A stretch of DNA of 49,089 nt from an uncultured Selenomonadales bacterium (GCA_900315155.1 OMYB01000019.1:1-49089), one strand, 5' to 3'. Numbered from the stretch's first letter, positions 35,135-48,065 are shown. The notes: generated by a model from the letters alone, not told the origin. Translations and numbers: made by a program.

Positions 35135-36013
35135 ATGATTGATTTACACGTCCACTCCACGGTTTCCGATGGCAGCTTTACGCCTGCGGAGCTTGCACAG
35201 CACGCGAAAGACCTCGGCCTTACGGGCTTTGCGCTGACCGACCATGATAACATCGCCGGTGATGAAGAAGCAGCGGAGGCCGCCAAGAAGCTCGGCATCG
35301 CGTTTATCAACGGCATGGAACTCACGGTGGAATACGCCGAGCACAAGCTCCATATCGTCTGCCTGGGGTTCGATCCCGCACATCCCTCGTTCCAGGAGAT
35401 CTACCAGAAAGTCCGCGCCATCAAGGAAGGGCATATCGAGGAAATGATCACCTATATCCGGGATAAGGGCGTCGATATCTCGGTGGAGAAAGTGCTTCCC
35501 TTTGTGCATGGACCCCGCATGGACCGTTACGCCATCATGCGGTATCTCGTTTCCCTGCATCTTTACGACCGTGCGCAGCCGCTCTGGGATCACTATCTCG
35601 ATCCTGCAGCGGTCGAGCTCGGATTGAATATCTCCATCACGGCTGAGGAGGCACTGCCGCTCATCTACGAGGCGGGTGGCGTGACATCACTCGCGCATTT
35701 CCACAAAAGCATCGGCCTCAAGGGACTCACGCGCCACGAACAGGAGACGACGATCCTGCGCCTGCACCAGATGGGCCTCGATGGCATGGAGCGCTGGTAT
35801 CCGAACTACACGCATGACGATGCGGCGTTCGCGGGATACATGATCGAGAAGTACCATCTGATTCCGACGGGCGGCACGGATTTCCACGGCACGAACCGTC
35901 CGGACATCGAGATGGGCACCGGACTCCATGGGAATATGAACGTTCCCGACAGCTTCCTGGATGGCGTTCGCAAAACATGCAAAAAAATTCGTGAGCAGCA
36001 GGCAGGGAAATAA
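35135..36013 (+). CDS. PHP-domain phosphoesterase (TrpH/RNase AM-like)
   Basis: The 292-residue protein begins MIDLHVHSTVSDGSFTPAEL, the first PHP metal motif (HxH), then LTDHDNIAGDEEA, and later LAHFHK and GGTDFHGTN, giving the trinuclear metal site of the PHP family. YciV/TrpH-type members hydrolyse 3',5'-nucleotide bisphosphates or RNA 5' ends. AAGGAGAA lies before ATG 35135. It follows uvrC by 13 bases and is probably co-transcribed. The 107-base gap to rubredoxin holds two imperfect hairpins, CTCCTG/CAGGAG (36085-36102) being just upstream of the rubredoxin ribosome site. Confidence 0.85.
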   Translation: MIDLHVHSTVSDGSFTPAELAQHAKDLGLTGFALTDHDNIAGDEEAAEAAKKLGIAFINGMELTVEYAEHKLHIVCLGFDPAHPSFQEIYQKVRAIKEGHIEEMITYIRDKGVDISVEKVLPFVHGPRMDRYAIMRYLVSLHLYDRAQPLWDHYLDPAAVELGLNISITAEEALPLIYEAGGVTSLAHFHKSIGLKGLTRHEQETTILRLHQMGLDGMERWYPNYTHDDAAFAGYMIEKYHLIPTGGTDFHGTNRPDIEMGTGLHGNMNVPDSFLDGVRKTCKKIREQQAGK

Positions 36014-36120
36014 GCCCTGATGCCGAATACTTTTCATAAAGGCATCCGGGAATGCGATGCCATGCATCAGGCATAAGAGCTTGTCTCCTGTAAAAGCAGG
36101 AGCAGAAGGAGGGCTTAGCT

Positions 36121-36282
36121 ATGAAAGTATGGGTTTGTAGTGTATGCGGCTGGATTTATGATGAAGCAAAAGGCGATCCGGACTATGATCTGAAGCCGGG
36201 AGTCAAATTCGAAGACCTGCCGGATGATTTTGTCTGCCCGCTCTGCGGCGTAGGCAAGGACATGTTCGAGCTGCAGGAATAA
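36121..36282 (+). CDS. Rubredoxin
   Basis: The 53-residue protein has the two rubredoxin iron knuckles: [16 protein letters not shown] (C6, C9) and [12 protein letters not shown] (C39, C42), with the usual [14 protein letters not shown] between. It is a one-electron carrier with a single Fe(SCys)4 centre, often used in oxygen or peroxide detoxification in anaerobes. AGGAGG lies 8 bases before the ATG. A rubrerythrin or reductase partner is not adjacent. It ends before a terminator-like hairpin. Confidence 0.96.
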   Translation: MKVWVCSVCGWIYDEAKGDPDYDLKPGVKFEDLPDDFVCPLCGVGKDMFELQE

Positions 36283-36297
36283 GAAGGTTTTTCTTAG

Positions 36298-36335
36298 AGA
36301 AAGAGGGATGTGCATAGCCGTGTGCGTCCCTTTTT
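36298..36335 (+). terminator. Putative terminator after rubredoxin
   Basis: Imperfect arms AAAGAGGGATGTGCA and TGTGCGTCCCTTTTT, ending in five T and CTATT. Confidence 0.55.
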
Positions 36336-36380
36336 CTATTACTTTCATTTATGAAAAAATAAAAATGTATACAATATCTA

Positions 36381-36440
36381 TTGCATTTTTTTGACGTTTT
36401 TGCTATAATTCAAGTCGTGATGAATCATAAATTTGATTCA
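36381..36440 (+). promoter_or_regulatory. mdh promoter and adjacent palindrome
   Basis: TTGCAT (36381-36386) and TATAAT (36404-36409) are 17 bases apart, with an extended TGC before the -10. A perfect inverted repeat TGAATCA-TAAATT-TGATTCA (36421-36440) begins 11 bases after the -10, overlapping or just after the start site, where a repressor could act. A second small hairpin (CCATTC/GAATGG, about 36458-36480) lies in the leader. Confidence 0.65.
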
Positions 36441-36508
36441 TGGTAAAAAGCCGTTATCCATTCCGATAATTGGAGAATGGTTTCACATTTTGAGGAGGCT
36501 ATTTAGTC

Positions 36509-37477
36509 ATGAAAGTAACAGTTGTAGGTGCAGGTAACGTCGGTGCTACGGTTGCAAACGTTCTCGCTCAGAAGAAGTTCTGCAGCGAAGTCGTGCTCGT
36601 CGACATCAAAGATGGTGTTCCGCAGGGCAAGGCCATGGATATCATGCAGACGGCTCACATGCTGAACTTCAACACGCGCGTTGTTGGTGTTACGGCTCAG
36701 CCGGGTGATGAGAATGGTTATGCTCCGACGGCTGGTTCCGAGGTCGTCGTTGTGACGTCCGGTATTCCTCGTAAGCCGGGCATGACGCGCGAGCAGCTGA
36801 TTGGCACGAACGCAAAGATCGTCAAGAGCGTTGTTGACCAGGCCATGAAGTTCTCCCCGAATGCGTACTTCATCATCATCTCCAACCCGATGGACTCCAT
36901 GACGTACCTGACGCTGAAGGACACGAAACTTCCGCGCAACCGCGTTATCGGCCAGGGCGGTATGCTCGACAGCAGCCGTTTCCGTTATTTCCTCGCTCAG
37001 GCTCTGACGAAGGCTGGCTACGCTGCATCCGTTACGGACATCGATGGCATGGTCATCGGCGGCCACAACGATAAGACGATGGTTCCTCTCGTCAGTCTCG
37101 CTACGTGGCGCGGTGTGCCGGTCACGGACTTCCTCTCCAAGGAAGAGCTTGATGACGTCGTGGCACAGACGAAGGTCGGCGGCGCTACGCTGACGGGCCT
37201 GCTGGGCACGTCTGCATGGATTGCACCGGGCGCTGCAGCTGCAGCTCTCGTCGAGGCTATCGCTATGGACGAGAAGAAACTCATCCCGTGCTGCGTCTCC
37301 CTCGAAGGCGAGTATGGCGAGAAAGACCTCTGCATCGGCGTGCCGGTCGTCCTCGGTGCCAAAGGTGTCGAGAAGGTCGTGGAGCTGAAGCTGGCTGGCG
37401 ACGAGAAGGCTCAGTTCGAGGCTTCCGTACAGGCTGCCCGCGACACGAACAGCAAGCTCGGCGACGCTCTGAAATAA
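36509..37477 (+). CDS. mdh: Malate dehydrogenase (NAD-dependent)
   Basis: The 322-residue LDH/MDH-type protein has the Rossmann loop VVGAGNVGATVAN, acidic VLVDIKDG (NAD preference), the substrate loop with TSGIPRKPGMTREQL (active-site Arg) and a catalytic-His region GGHNDKTMVPL. It interconverts malate and oxaloacetate; with the DcuC transporter it fits a reductive succinate/propionate route. GAGGAGG lies before the ATG. Codon choice is shifted to GTT/GCT-rich codons compared with its neighbours, suggesting high expression. It has its own strong promoter and terminator. Confidence 0.93.
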   Translation: MKVTVVGAGNVGATVANVLAQKKFCSEVVLVDIKDGVPQGKAMDIMQTAHMLNFNTRVVGVTAQPGDENGYAPTAGSEVVVVTSGIPRKPGMTREQLIGTNAKIVKSVVDQAMKFSPNAYFIIISNPMDSMTYLTLKDTKLPRNRVIGQGGMLDSSRFRYFLAQALTKAGYAASVTDIDGMVIGGHNDKTMVPLVSLATWRGVPVTDFLSKEELDDVVAQTKVGGATLTGLLGTSAWIAPGAAAAALVEAIAMDEKKLIPCCVSLEGEYGEKDLCIGVPVVLGAKGVEKVVELKLAGDEKAQFEASVQAARDTNSKLGDALK

Positions 37478-37509
37478 TTCAGGCTTTACGAAAACTGCAT
37501 CATAAAATC

Positions 37510-37544
37510 CCCTGCGTGGTTCATCCCGTGCAGGGAATTTTTTT
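37510..37544 (+). terminator. Terminator of mdh
   Basis: CCCTGC and GCAGGG arms with a 14-base loop, followed by a seven-T run, 32 bases after the stop. Confidence 0.8.
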
Positions 37545-37616
37545 ACCCGTTCCCGATGCTATCGTAATACCAAGGTGGTAGAATAGGAGGTAGAACAAAG
37601 AAAGAAGGGATGAGCG

Positions 37617-38702
37617 ATGAGACGATGGATTTTGGGAGCAGTCCTTATGATGCTCTGTGCAATGCCTTTGAGCGCCAGCGCGGCTATGCACGTGACGACG
37701 GGCATGGGCGGCACGGAGCGGGCGGCACTCCATGATGCGATGCGGGCGGCTGTGGAGGAGGAGGTCGGCGTGTACCTCGACAGCCGCACGCGTATCCAGA
37801 ACTACCGTGTGCTGCAGGACAAGGTGTACGCGCAGTCCGAGGGCTATATCGCGAGCTATGAGATCTTGAAGAATGAGACGATCGGCGGCGTGCACCGCAT
37901 CACGATCCGTGCGGATGTCTCCGGGGATCGCATTGCGCTGGATACGCAGGACCTGCAGCAGCGGAAAGCCGTCATCGGCGCGAACATGGAGGACCCGCGC
38001 ATCGCCGTCGTCGCCGTGGACCGGGCGGGACGTTCGTACCCGGTGCTCGCTTCTGTGCTCGTCCGTGCCCTGCAGGAGGAGGGTTTCTCCCGCCTCATCG
38101 ACCTGAATACGGCAGGGGAAGGGGCGCGGCGCGCAGCCCTGGCGCTGGCATCGGGCTCCCCCTATGAGGCAGACCTCGGGCAGCTCGCAGCCCTGCGCGG
38201 CAATGCCCCCTGCGATTATCTCGTGCGCGTGCAGGTTCAGCGCGATACGCAGAGCCTCGATGCCGTTATGCCGGGGCTGCACAAGACGTATATCACCTGC
38301 GCGGCGAATCTCGTGAACGTGAATACGGGGGAGATCACCTGGACTGGTACGGCACAGGGTGAGTCGAGCCACTGGTACGCGGGCGCGGAGAGCGAGGCGG
38401 TGCATCAGGCAGCGGAAAATCTTGCCCCGCAGCTTTCGCAGGCGGCTTTTCACAAGGCGGCAGATCCACAGCAGCACCTGCGCCTCCTCATCCCGCAGAG
38501 CCGCATCGGCAGCCTGGATGCCCTGCGTGGCAAGCTCGGCGATCTGCCCGGTGTGCAGCATGTGTTCCCGCGCAGTTTGACGCGGGGTGTTTATACGGTC
38601 GATATCGACTTTGACGGCACAGCAGCGGATTGCGCTGGTGTGCTCGGTCAGGCTGGCTATTCGGTACGTCATTTTTCGGCCGAAAGCGTCATTGTGGGAT
38701 GA
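37617..38702 (+). CDS. FlgT-like exported protein
   Basis: The 361-residue protein has a Sec signal peptide (MRRWILGAVLMMLCAMPLSASAA). A region at about 28-95 resembles the FlgT N-terminal domain: GTERAALHDAMRAAVEEEVGVYL, then VLQDKVYAQSEGYIASYEIL. A middle domain (about 120-260; DPRIAVVAVDRAG, ANLVNVNTGEITWTGTAQGE) resembles curli-assembly/TolB-like exported domains, and the tail is ferredoxin-like. FlgT in Vibrio is a flagellar outer ring protein, but similar domains occur in non-flagellar envelope proteins. The function is unknown. AGAAGGG lies before the ATG. Confidence 0.65.
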   Translation: MRRWILGAVLMMLCAMPLSASAAMHVTTGMGGTERAALHDAMRAAVEEEVGVYLDSRTRIQNYRVLQDKVYAQSEGYIASYEILKNETIGGVHRITIRADVSGDRIALDTQDLQQRKAVIGANMEDPRIAVVAVDRAGRSYPVLASVLVRALQEEGFSRLIDLNTAGEGARRAALALASGSPYEADLGQLAALRGNAPCDYLVRVQVQRDTQSLDAVMPGLHKTYITCAANLVNVNTGEITWTGTAQGESSHWYAGAESEAVHQAAENLAPQLSQAAFHKAADPQQHLRLLIPQSRIGSLDALRGKLGDLPGVQHVFPRSLTRGVYTVDIDFDGTAADCAGVLGQAGYSVRHFSAESVIVG

Positions 38703-38792
38703 AAGGACGTTCTTTTTCAAAGAAAAGAAGGAAGTATGCTATGTTTCGTTGAAGATTAAAAATTAAAGGTACAATCAGGAAGGAGACAGAAC

Positions 38793-39731
38793 ATGGAGAG
38801 AATAAAGTGGCTCCGAAAAGGGGCGGTGCTATTTTTGACGCTGCTCATGGTGCTGGCATTAGCCGGCTGCGGCGGAGGGAACAACAGCAAGACCGTTGCC
38901 TTCGTTTCGCATGACGACCGCGTGAACTTCACGGGTCAGCTTTGCGATCAGATCGAGCAGGGGGTGCAGGCGCAGGGCATGACGCTGGAGTTCACGAATG
39001 CGCACATGGATGCGAACACGCAGATCGACCAGATGAACGAGGTCATTGCGAAGAAGCCGGCGGCCATCATCCTGCTGCCGGTCGATGCGGATGCGCTGAA
39101 ACCACTCGTCGAGAAGGCAAATGCAGAGAAAATCCCGGTCATCGTTACGAACCGCGATCTTGCGGGCGGCACGTATGCGCAGGTCCAGTCCGATGAACGT
39201 CAGGCCGGCCGTATCCAGGGCGAGTACATGGCGAAGAACCTGAAACCAGGCGCGAAGATCGTCTATTTCATGGGCGAGAGCCGCCTGCAAGCCGCCCAGC
39301 AGCGCTGGGAAGGTTTCAAGGAAGCCTGCCTCGACAAGCGTCCGGATATCGAGCTGCTGACTTCCGCCGATGCAGGCTGGAGTGAGACGGAGGCGCTGAA
39401 AGACATGACGCTTTGGCTGAAGCTCTATCCGCAGATCGATGCCATCGTATCCGGTAACGATAACATGGCCCTCGGCGGCGTGCGCGCGATGAAAGCTGCG
39501 GGCCGCATGAACAGCGATGTGCTCGTGACGGGTGTCGATGCCGGTCCGGATGCCATCAAAGCCGTTGCTGCGGGTGACATGAGTCTCACGGTCAAGCAGG
39601 ATGCTGCGAAGTCTGCCGAGACGATTCTTTCCATCCTGCAGAAGATTCTTTCCTCAGGCCAGACGACCGATGATGAGAAAGTTCCGTTCATCCCCATCAC
39701 GCGGGACAACGTCTCGCAGTATCAGCAGTAA
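38793..39731 (+). CDS. Periplasmic sugar-binding lipoprotein (MglB/RbsB type)
   Basis: The 312-residue protein has a lipoprotein signal (LALAGC, Cys about 26) and a type I periplasmic-binding fold: VAFVSHDDRVNFTGQLCDQI, AIILLPVDADALKPLVEKA, VIVTNRDLAGG, SGNDNMALGGVRAMKAAG and VTGVDAGPDAIKAV, as in galactose or ribose receptors. No ABC permease or ATPase is adjacent. The chemoreceptor gene starts 12 bases downstream, so it probably acts as a ligand-loaded co-receptor in chemotaxis. AGGAAGGAGA lies before the ATG. Confidence 0.88.
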   Translation: MERIKWLRKGAVLFLTLLMVLALAGCGGGNNSKTVAFVSHDDRVNFTGQLCDQIEQGVQAQGMTLEFTNAHMDANTQIDQMNEVIAKKPAAIILLPVDADALKPLVEKANAEKIPVIVTNRDLAGGTYAQVQSDERQAGRIQGEYMAKNLKPGAKIVYFMGESRLQAAQQRWEGFKEACLDKRPDIELLTSADAGWSETEALKDMTLWLKLYPQIDAIVSGNDNMALGGVRAMKAAGRMNSDVLVTGVDAGPDAIKAVAAGDMSLTVKQDAAKSAETILSILQKILSSGQTTDDEKVPFIPITRDNVSQYQQ

Positions 39732-39743
39732 GGAAGGCTCATC

Positions 39744-41450
39744 TTGAAAGATCTCAGTGTAAAAGTCAAGATCCTGCTGCTTGCCGTCGTCATGCTTGCT
39801 ATCACCTGCATCGTGGCGGGCCTCGGCATCTACGCGAACTCGCAGTCGAAGCAGGCCGTCAACGATATGTATCAGCACAACCTCATGACGGCGCAGTTCC
39901 TCACGGATGCGACGACACAGCTGCGCGGCATGGAGAGCAACCGCGATTACCTGCTCCAGCAGGATTTCGCCACGGAGGATCGCAAGCTCCTGCTGAAGGA
40001 TATCACGGCTAAGGCGGATGCGATCCAGGCGGATGCCGACAAGATCCGCGACATCGACAAGAGCGAGAAGGCACAGGCCGGTCTCGATGCGCTCGCCACG
40101 CAGATCCAGTCGCTCAAGACGGCTGCCGACTCGTCCGCATCCCTGACGAACAGTCCGGCGGACAAAGCCGTACTCATGAAGAATCTCGCCGGCGTGAAGC
40201 AGATCGGGGCCAGCCTCGATGCGCTGACGCCGGATAACATTGCCCAGGGCAAGCTGCAGTTCGAGGCCACGAGCGCTGCATACGACCGCATGATCAAGCT
40301 GTACGTCGGCATCCTCGTGCTCGGCCTGCTGATCAGTGCAGCGGCTGTGTGGGTCATCAGCCGCAACATCGCCGCTCCGCTCGGCGATTCCGTTTCGCTC
40401 CTGCATGCTGCGGCCGATGGCGATCTCACGCAGGATGTTCCGCCAGAGCTGGCGGATCGCCGCGATGAGGTCGGCGACATGCTCGCGGCCCTCGATAAGA
40501 TGCAGCAGTCCCTGCGCGAAATTCTCCAGAATGTCCACGCATCGGCCGAGCACAGCGTGGAAATGGTCCACGAGGTCCAGAACCTCGTCGGCGACCTGAA
40601 CGATGGGGCGCAGGATATGTCTGCCGCTACGGAGGAGATGTCCGCAGGCATGGAGGAAACTGCAGCATCGACGGCAAACCTGCAGAATCTCTCCGATCAG
40701 ATCCGCGAAAACATCCAGCAGTCTGCGGGCGAAGCGCAGCAGAGCGAATCCTATACGCAGGAAGTGGCCGGCCGCGCAGGCAAGCTCAAGGCAGATATGG
40801 AGAAATCGAGCCAGCGCGCGCACGATATCTATCAGCAGACGAAGACGTCCGTCGAGCAGGCCATCGAAGCGGCCAAGGTCGTCGACAACATCACGACGCT
40901 GACGCAGGATATCACGGCTATCTCTGAGCAGACGAACCTGCTCGCGCTCAATGCGGCGATCGAGGCTGCCCGTGCCGGTGAGGCCGGCCGCGGCTTCTCC
41001 GTCGTCGCTGACGAGGTCCGCAAGCTCGCCGAGCAAAGCCAGCAGACGGCAGAAAAGATTCAGGCCCTTACAGGACGCGTCACGGGCTCTGTGCAGGATC
41101 TTTCCGCCGGCACGTTTGACCTGCTGAAGTTCATGGAGGATAATATCGCCAAGGATTATCAGGCCATCAACAAGACGGCCGACCAGTACCTTGCCGATGC
41201 CGACTACCTGCGCCAGTTCGCGCAGAAGAGCAATGCAACGTCGCAGAAGCTCGCGCAGGATATCGAGACCATGAACAACGCCATGGAAGAAATCGCCAAG
41301 GCTACGCACGAAGGTGCCGTCGGCAACACGCAGGTCGCGGAAAAAGTCAGCGAAGTCGCCGAAAAAGCCAACGCCATCCTCCAGAAAGTCAAGGAATCCG
41401 AAGAAGGCGCCAACCAGCTCAAGGAGCAGGTCGCCCGCTTCAAAGTATAA
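39744..41450 (+). CDS. Methyl-accepting chemotaxis protein
   Basis: The 568-residue chemoreceptor has a first membrane helix (about 9-31), a helical periplasmic sensor domain (32-185), a second helix (about 188-210), a HAMP domain (about 212-265) and the signalling hairpin with [20 protein letters not shown] and [18 protein letters not shown]. The four-helix sensor plus the adjacent binding lipoprotein suggests indirect sensing of a sugar. TTG at 39744 is the start, with AAGGAAGG upstream. No C-terminal NWETF-type CheR tether is present. Confidence 0.95.
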   Translation: MKDLSVKVKILLLAVVMLAITCIVAGLGIYANSQSKQAVNDMYQHNLMTAQFLTDATTQLRGMESNRDYLLQQDFATEDRKLLLKDITAKADAIQADADKIRDIDKSEKAQAGLDALATQIQSLKTAADSSASLTNSPADKAVLMKNLAGVKQIGASLDALTPDNIAQGKLQFEATSAAYDRMIKLYVGILVLGLLISAAAVWVISRNIAAPLGDSVSLLHAAADGDLTQDVPPELADRRDEVGDMLAALDKMQQSLREILQNVHASAEHSVEMVHEVQNLVGDLNDGAQDMSAATEEMSAGMEETAASTANLQNLSDQIRENIQQSAGEAQQSESYTQEVAGRAGKLKADMEKSSQRAHDIYQQTKTSVEQAIEAAKVVDNITTLTQDITAISEQTNLLALNAAIEAARAGEAGRGFSVVADEVRKLAEQSQQTAEKIQALTGRVTGSVQDLSAGTFDLLKFMEDNIAKDYQAINKTADQYLADADYLRQFAQKSNATSQKLAQDIETMNNAMEEIAKATHEGAVGNTQVAEKVSEVAEKANAILQKVKESEEGANQLKEQVARFKV

Positions 41451-41466
41451 GGCTATATCTACCTGA

Positions 41467-41502
41467 AATCCCCGCGGGAAAAGCTCCCACGGGGATTTTT
41501 TT
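41467..41502 (+). terminator. Terminator after the chemoreceptor gene
   Basis: AATCCCCG and CGGGGATT arms followed by a T-run. Confidence 0.8.
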
Positions 41503-41531
41503 ATCGGAGATGGTACGGGTGAAATGTACTC

Positions 41532-41560
41532 TTTTCATCGGAGGCATGGTGCGGTATAAT
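41532..41560 (+). promoter_or_regulatory. uvrB-uvrA promoter
   Basis: TTTTCA (41532-41537) and TATAAT (41555-41560) are 17 bases apart. No GAAC-N4-GTTC LexA box of the Gram-positive type was seen in 41500-41606. Confidence 0.5.
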
Positions 41561-41605
41561 GGGTGTATGAAATTGATGTTCGATTTTTGAATGGAGGGGT
41601 TGCGC

Positions 41606-43651
41606 ATGGGCATGGTGCCAAAGCTGAATACGATGCAGTTCGATAAGGAAACGCCGTTTGAGGTGGTGGCGCCGTTCGAGCCGATGGGCGACCAGCCGAA
41701 GGCCATCGCGGATCTCGCAGCGGGCGTGGAGAACGGCATGGATTGTCAGGTGCTGCTCGGAGCGACGGGCACGGGCAAGACGTACACGATTGCGAAGGTC
41801 ATCGAGAAGGTGCAGAAGCCGACGCTTGTCATCGCGCACAACAAGACGCTGGCCGCGCAGCTCGCGAGCGAGTTCAAGGCGTTTTTCCCGCATAATTATG
41901 TGGGCTATTTCGTGAGCTACTATGACTTTTATCAGCCCGAGGCTTATATCGCCTCGACGGATACCTATATCGAAAAGGACGCCTCCATCAACGACGAGAT
42001 CGATGAGCTGCGGCACTCGGCCACCTGTTCGCTGTTCGAGCGGCGCGACGTCATCATCGTGGCGTCTGTGTCCTGCATCTACGGCCTCGGCTCGCCGGAG
42101 AGCTACCATGAGATGGTGCTGTCGTTGCACAAAGGGCAGGAGGTCGATCGTGACGCCATCCTGCGCAAACTCGTCTCCATCCGCTATGAGCGCAACGATA
42201 TCGCGTTCGAGCGCGGTACGTTCCGCGTGCGCGGCGACGTCATCGAGGTGTTCCCCGCGGGCTACAACAACCGCGCCGTGCGCATTGAGCTGTTCGGCGA
42301 TGAGGTCGATCGCATCATGGAGTTTGACGTCACGACGGGTGAGGTCTACGGCGAGCGCACCCATTCGATGATCTTCCCGGCCTCGCATTATGTGACGGCC
42401 GATGAGGACCTCCAGATCGCCATGAAAGACATCCGCGCCGAGATGGAGGAGCAGGTCGCGAAGTTCCAGGAGGAGGGCAAGCTGCTCGAAGCCCAGCGCC
42501 TCGAACAGCGCACGAACTATGACCTCGAAATGATGGAGGAAGTCGGCTACTGCTCGGGTATCGAGAATTATTCGCGCCACCTCACGCACCGCAAGGCGGG
42601 GGATGCGCCATATACGCTGCTCGACTATTTCCCCGAGGATTTCCTCATCGTCATGGACGAGAGCCACGTGACGCTGCCTCAGCTGCACGCCATGTACGCG
42701 GGTGACCGCAGCCGCAAGGTCTCCCTCGTGGAGAACGGCTTCCGCCTGCCGTCGGCTTTCGACAATCGGCCGCTGACGTTCGACGAGTTTGCGCAGCGTA
42801 TCAACCAGATCGTGTTTGTCTCGGCCACGCCGGGGAAATACGAGCTCGAGCATGCGCAGCAGGTCGCACAGCAGGTTATCCGCCCGACGGGGCTGCTCGA
42901 TCCGGAAATCGAGATCCGGCCGCTGGAGGGACAGATCGACGACCTGCTCGGCGAAATCAAGCTGCGCATCGAGCGCGACGAGCGCGTACTCGTGACGACG
43001 CTCACGAAGAAGATGGCGGAGAACCTCACGGACTACCTGAAGGAAGTCGGCATCAAGGTCACGTACCTGCACTCGGACATCGCGAACATGGAGCGCGCGG
43101 AGATCATCCACGACCTGCGCGCGGGCACGTACGACGTGCTCGTGGGCATCAACCTGCTCCGCGAGGGCCTTGATATGCCGGAGGTCTCGCTCATCGCGAT
43201 TCTCGACGCGGATAAGGAGGGCTTTTTGCGCTCCGATACGTCGCTCATCCAGATCATCGGCCGTGCGGCGCGCAATGCGCATGGGCATGTCATCATGTAC
43301 GCCGACCGCAAGACGGACTCCATGCAGCGGGCTATCGAGGAGACGGACCGCCGCCGCGAAATCCAGCAGGGATACAACCGCGAGCATCATATCACACCGA
43401 AGACCATTGTGAAGCCCATCAAGCCGCTCATCGAGACCACGCTCGTAGCCGAGAGCGGCGCGAGCTACACGACGAAGGACGGCAAGCCGAAGAAAAAACT
43501 CAGCAAGAAGGACAAGGCCAACCTCGTCAAGACGCTCACACGCGAGATGCAGCAGGCCTCGCGCGCCTTGGAATTCGAGCGCGCCGCCGAGCTGCGCGAT
43601 ATGATCCTGGAGCTGGCTGGCACGCTGCCGGGGAGAGAAAAGAAGGGGTAA
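41606..43651 (+). CDS. uvrB: Excinuclease ABC subunit B
   Basis: The 681-residue DNA repair helicase has Walker A GATGTGKT (52-59), the beta-hairpin region ([20 protein letters not shown]), helicase motifs DESHVTLPQ and [17 protein letters not shown], and a C-terminal UVR domain ([24 protein letters not shown]) that contacts UvrC. It verifies damage after UvrA loading. ATG at 41606 is chosen because GGAGGGG lies 6 bases upstream; ATG 41591 precedes this site. uvrA follows after 47 bases. Confidence 0.97.
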   Translation: MGMVPKLNTMQFDKETPFEVVAPFEPMGDQPKAIADLAAGVENGMDCQVLLGATGTGKTYTIAKVIEKVQKPTLVIAHNKTLAAQLASEFKAFFPHNYVGYFVSYYDFYQPEAYIASTDTYIEKDASINDEIDELRHSATCSLFERRDVIIVASVSCIYGLGSPESYHEMVLSLHKGQEVDRDAILRKLVSIRYERNDIAFERGTFRVRGDVIEVFPAGYNNRAVRIELFGDEVDRIMEFDVTTGEVYGERTHSMIFPASHYVTADEDLQIAMKDIRAEMEEQVAKFQEEGKLLEAQRLEQRTNYDLEMMEEVGYCSGIENYSRHLTHRKAGDAPYTLLDYFPEDFLIVMDESHVTLPQLHAMYAGDRSRKVSLVENGFRLPSAFDNRPLTFDEFAQRINQIVFVSATPGKYELEHAQQVAQQVIRPTGLLDPEIEIRPLEGQIDDLLGEIKLRIERDERVLVTTLTKKMAENLTDYLKEVGIKVTYLHSDIANMERAEIIHDLRAGTYDVLVGINLLREGLDMPEVSLIAILDADKEGFLRSDTSLIQIIGRAARNAHGHVIMYADRKTDSMQRAIEETDRRREIQQGYNREHHITPKTIVKPIKPLIETTLVAESGASYTTKDGKPKKKLSKKDKANLVKTLTREMQQASRALEFERAAELRDMILELAGTLPGREKKG

Positions 43652-43698
43652 GCGTCGGCAAACGGCATTTACCCAGCAGATAAAGCAGAGGCATATTT

Positions 43699-46524
<2,826 letters not shown>

Positions 46525-46537
46525 GTATATAGCGTGC

Positions 46538-46574
46538 AAATCCTTTGCGGAGTATTTCTGCAAAGGATTTTTTT
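46538..46574 (+). terminator. Terminator of uvrA
   Basis: AAATCCTTTGC and GCAAAGGATTT arms (11 bp, perfect) followed by a T-run. Confidence 0.9.
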
Positions 46575-46603
46575 GCGTGGTGAAACAAAATAAACCATAA
46601 GTC

Positions 46604-46631
46604 TTGCAGGGGGGGACAAGACTGTTATAAT
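46604..46631 (+). promoter_or_regulatory. Promoter of the two-partner secretion pair
   Basis: TTGCAG (46604-46609) and TATAAT (46626-46631) are 16 bases apart, 85 bases before the tpsB ATG. Confidence 0.6.
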
Positions 46632-46715
46632 TAACGCTAACTGAAGGTTCCCTTAATATTTTTTGATGTAAGGATGCGGGAATCACAGTAAAAGATTAGC
46701 AAAGGGGTAGATTTC

Positions 46716-48065
46716 ATGGAAAAGAAAAGGCAGAAGCTCGCGCTGGCGCTGGTCGCCGGTATGAGCTGGTCGTTGCTCGCAGCGCCGGCGGTGCAGGCTG
46801 CCGCGCTGGGCGAGCTGGAGGTCAAGGAAGTCAAGATTGAGGGTAATCAGCACTGGCGCGAGAGCATGATCCGCCGCATGGTGCCCGAGCTCAACCGGCA
46901 AAAGGTCGATGTGGCGAAGCTCTCCTCGGAGCTCGAGCTGCTCAACGACACGCAGGTGGGCAAGCTGACCGCAGACTTCGCTAAGGATGGCGACGGCTAT
47001 GTGCTGACGCTGAAGGTCAACGAGACGCAGCCGCAGCATGTCGCGCTGAACGTCAACAACAGTGACAATGAGTACACGGGCAACTGGCGCTCGACGCTGA
47101 CCTATACCCATGCCAACCTCACCCAGCGGGCCGACAGCCTCGGCGTGGCCTATGTGACCTCGCCCGCGCACTGGTCGGATGTGAAACAGGCTGCACTCGC
47201 CTACCGCACCATCATTCCGCAGTTTGGTGACAGTGTTTACTTTACGACGAGCTACTCGGACGTCAACCTCGGCCAGATTGCCAACTTCGGCGGTATCGGC
47301 ATCAGCGCCACGGGTAAAGGCCACACCTTTGGGGTGCACTACCAGCACAACATCAAATACACACGGGCACACAAACAGCTCCTCGACTTTGGCGTGGACT
47401 ATAAGCACTACAACAACGCGCAGGACTACAACTACGCGAGCCGGCTGCTGCTGAGCGACGGCGTGAGCTTCAACGTCAAGACGGCCTCGATGAGCTACGT
47501 GGACATCACGCAGAGCCCGCGCAACTTCTTCGCCTGGAGCCTCGGCTACACGGGCAACATCAACGGCGACAAGACCGGCTTCAACAACTACCGTTATGGC
47601 AGTGACAAGCAGTTCAACCTCACGAAACTGAGCTTTAACGAGCAGTACCGTTTGCCGAGTGACTGGGTGTTCGGTCTGCGCATGAGCGGCCAGTACACGA
47701 AAAGCAACGTCGTCACGACGGAGCAGCTCGGTGCGGGTGGCATGACGAGCGTGCGTGGCTTCCAGGAGCGCGTGGCCAGTGCCGATAAAGGCTACGTAGG
47801 CAGCTTCGAGATTTATACGCCGGAGTTCATGCAGCACGCGCGGTTCGTGCTCTTTACGGACTTTGCCCGCCTCGTGAACAACCACCACTACAACGGCGAG
47901 CTCGCGCACGACAACATCGCCAGCTGTGGTATCGGCTACCACTACTATGACAATCAGAACGGCTGGTCGCTGGCCCTCAGCTATGCGCATGCCTATGACG
48001 ACCTCGACCTGAACCGCGACCATACACTGCGGCCGTGGCAGGTCAACCTGACGAAGACGTTCTAA
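46716..48065 (+). CDS. TpsB-type outer membrane secretion protein (ShlB/FhaC-like)
   Basis: The 449-residue Omp85-superfamily protein has a signal peptide ending AAPAVQAA, one POTRA-like domain (about 35-105; LEVKEVKIEGNQHWRESMIRRMVPEL) and a predicted beta barrel with the conserved GGMTSVRGFQER loop motif that lies in the pore. It ends in Phe (NLTKTF), as outer membrane barrels do. TpsB proteins secrete their partner TpsA, here encoded 13 bases downstream. It is shorter than FhaC (one rather than two POTRA domains is apparent). It is direct evidence for an outer membrane. Confidence 0.88.
   Translation: MEKKRQKLALALVAGMSWSLLAAPAVQAAALGELEVKEVKIEGNQHWRESMIRRMVPELNRQKVDVAKLSSELELLNDTQVGKLTADFAKDGDGYVLTLKVNETQPQHVALNVNNSDNEYTGNWRSTLTYTHANLTQRADSLGVAYVTSPAHWSDVKQAALAYRTIIPQFGDSVYFTTSYSDVNLGQIANFGGIGISATGKGHTFGVHYQHNIKYTRAHKQLLDFGVDYKHYNNAQDYNYASRLLLSDGVSFNVKTASMSYVDITQSPRNFFAWSLGYTGNINGDKTGFNNYRYGSDKQFNLTKLSFNEQYRLPSDWVFGLRMSGQYTKSNVVTTEQLGAGGMTSVRGFQERVASADKGYVGSFEIYTPEFMQHARFVLFTDFARLVNNHHYNGELAHDNIASCGIGYHYYDNQNGWSLALSYAHAYDDLDLNRDHTLRPWQVNLTKTF

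Noticed and set aside
41500..41606. LexA/SOS box upstream of uvrB
   Set aside because: No GAAC-N4-GTTC pattern is present in this gap.
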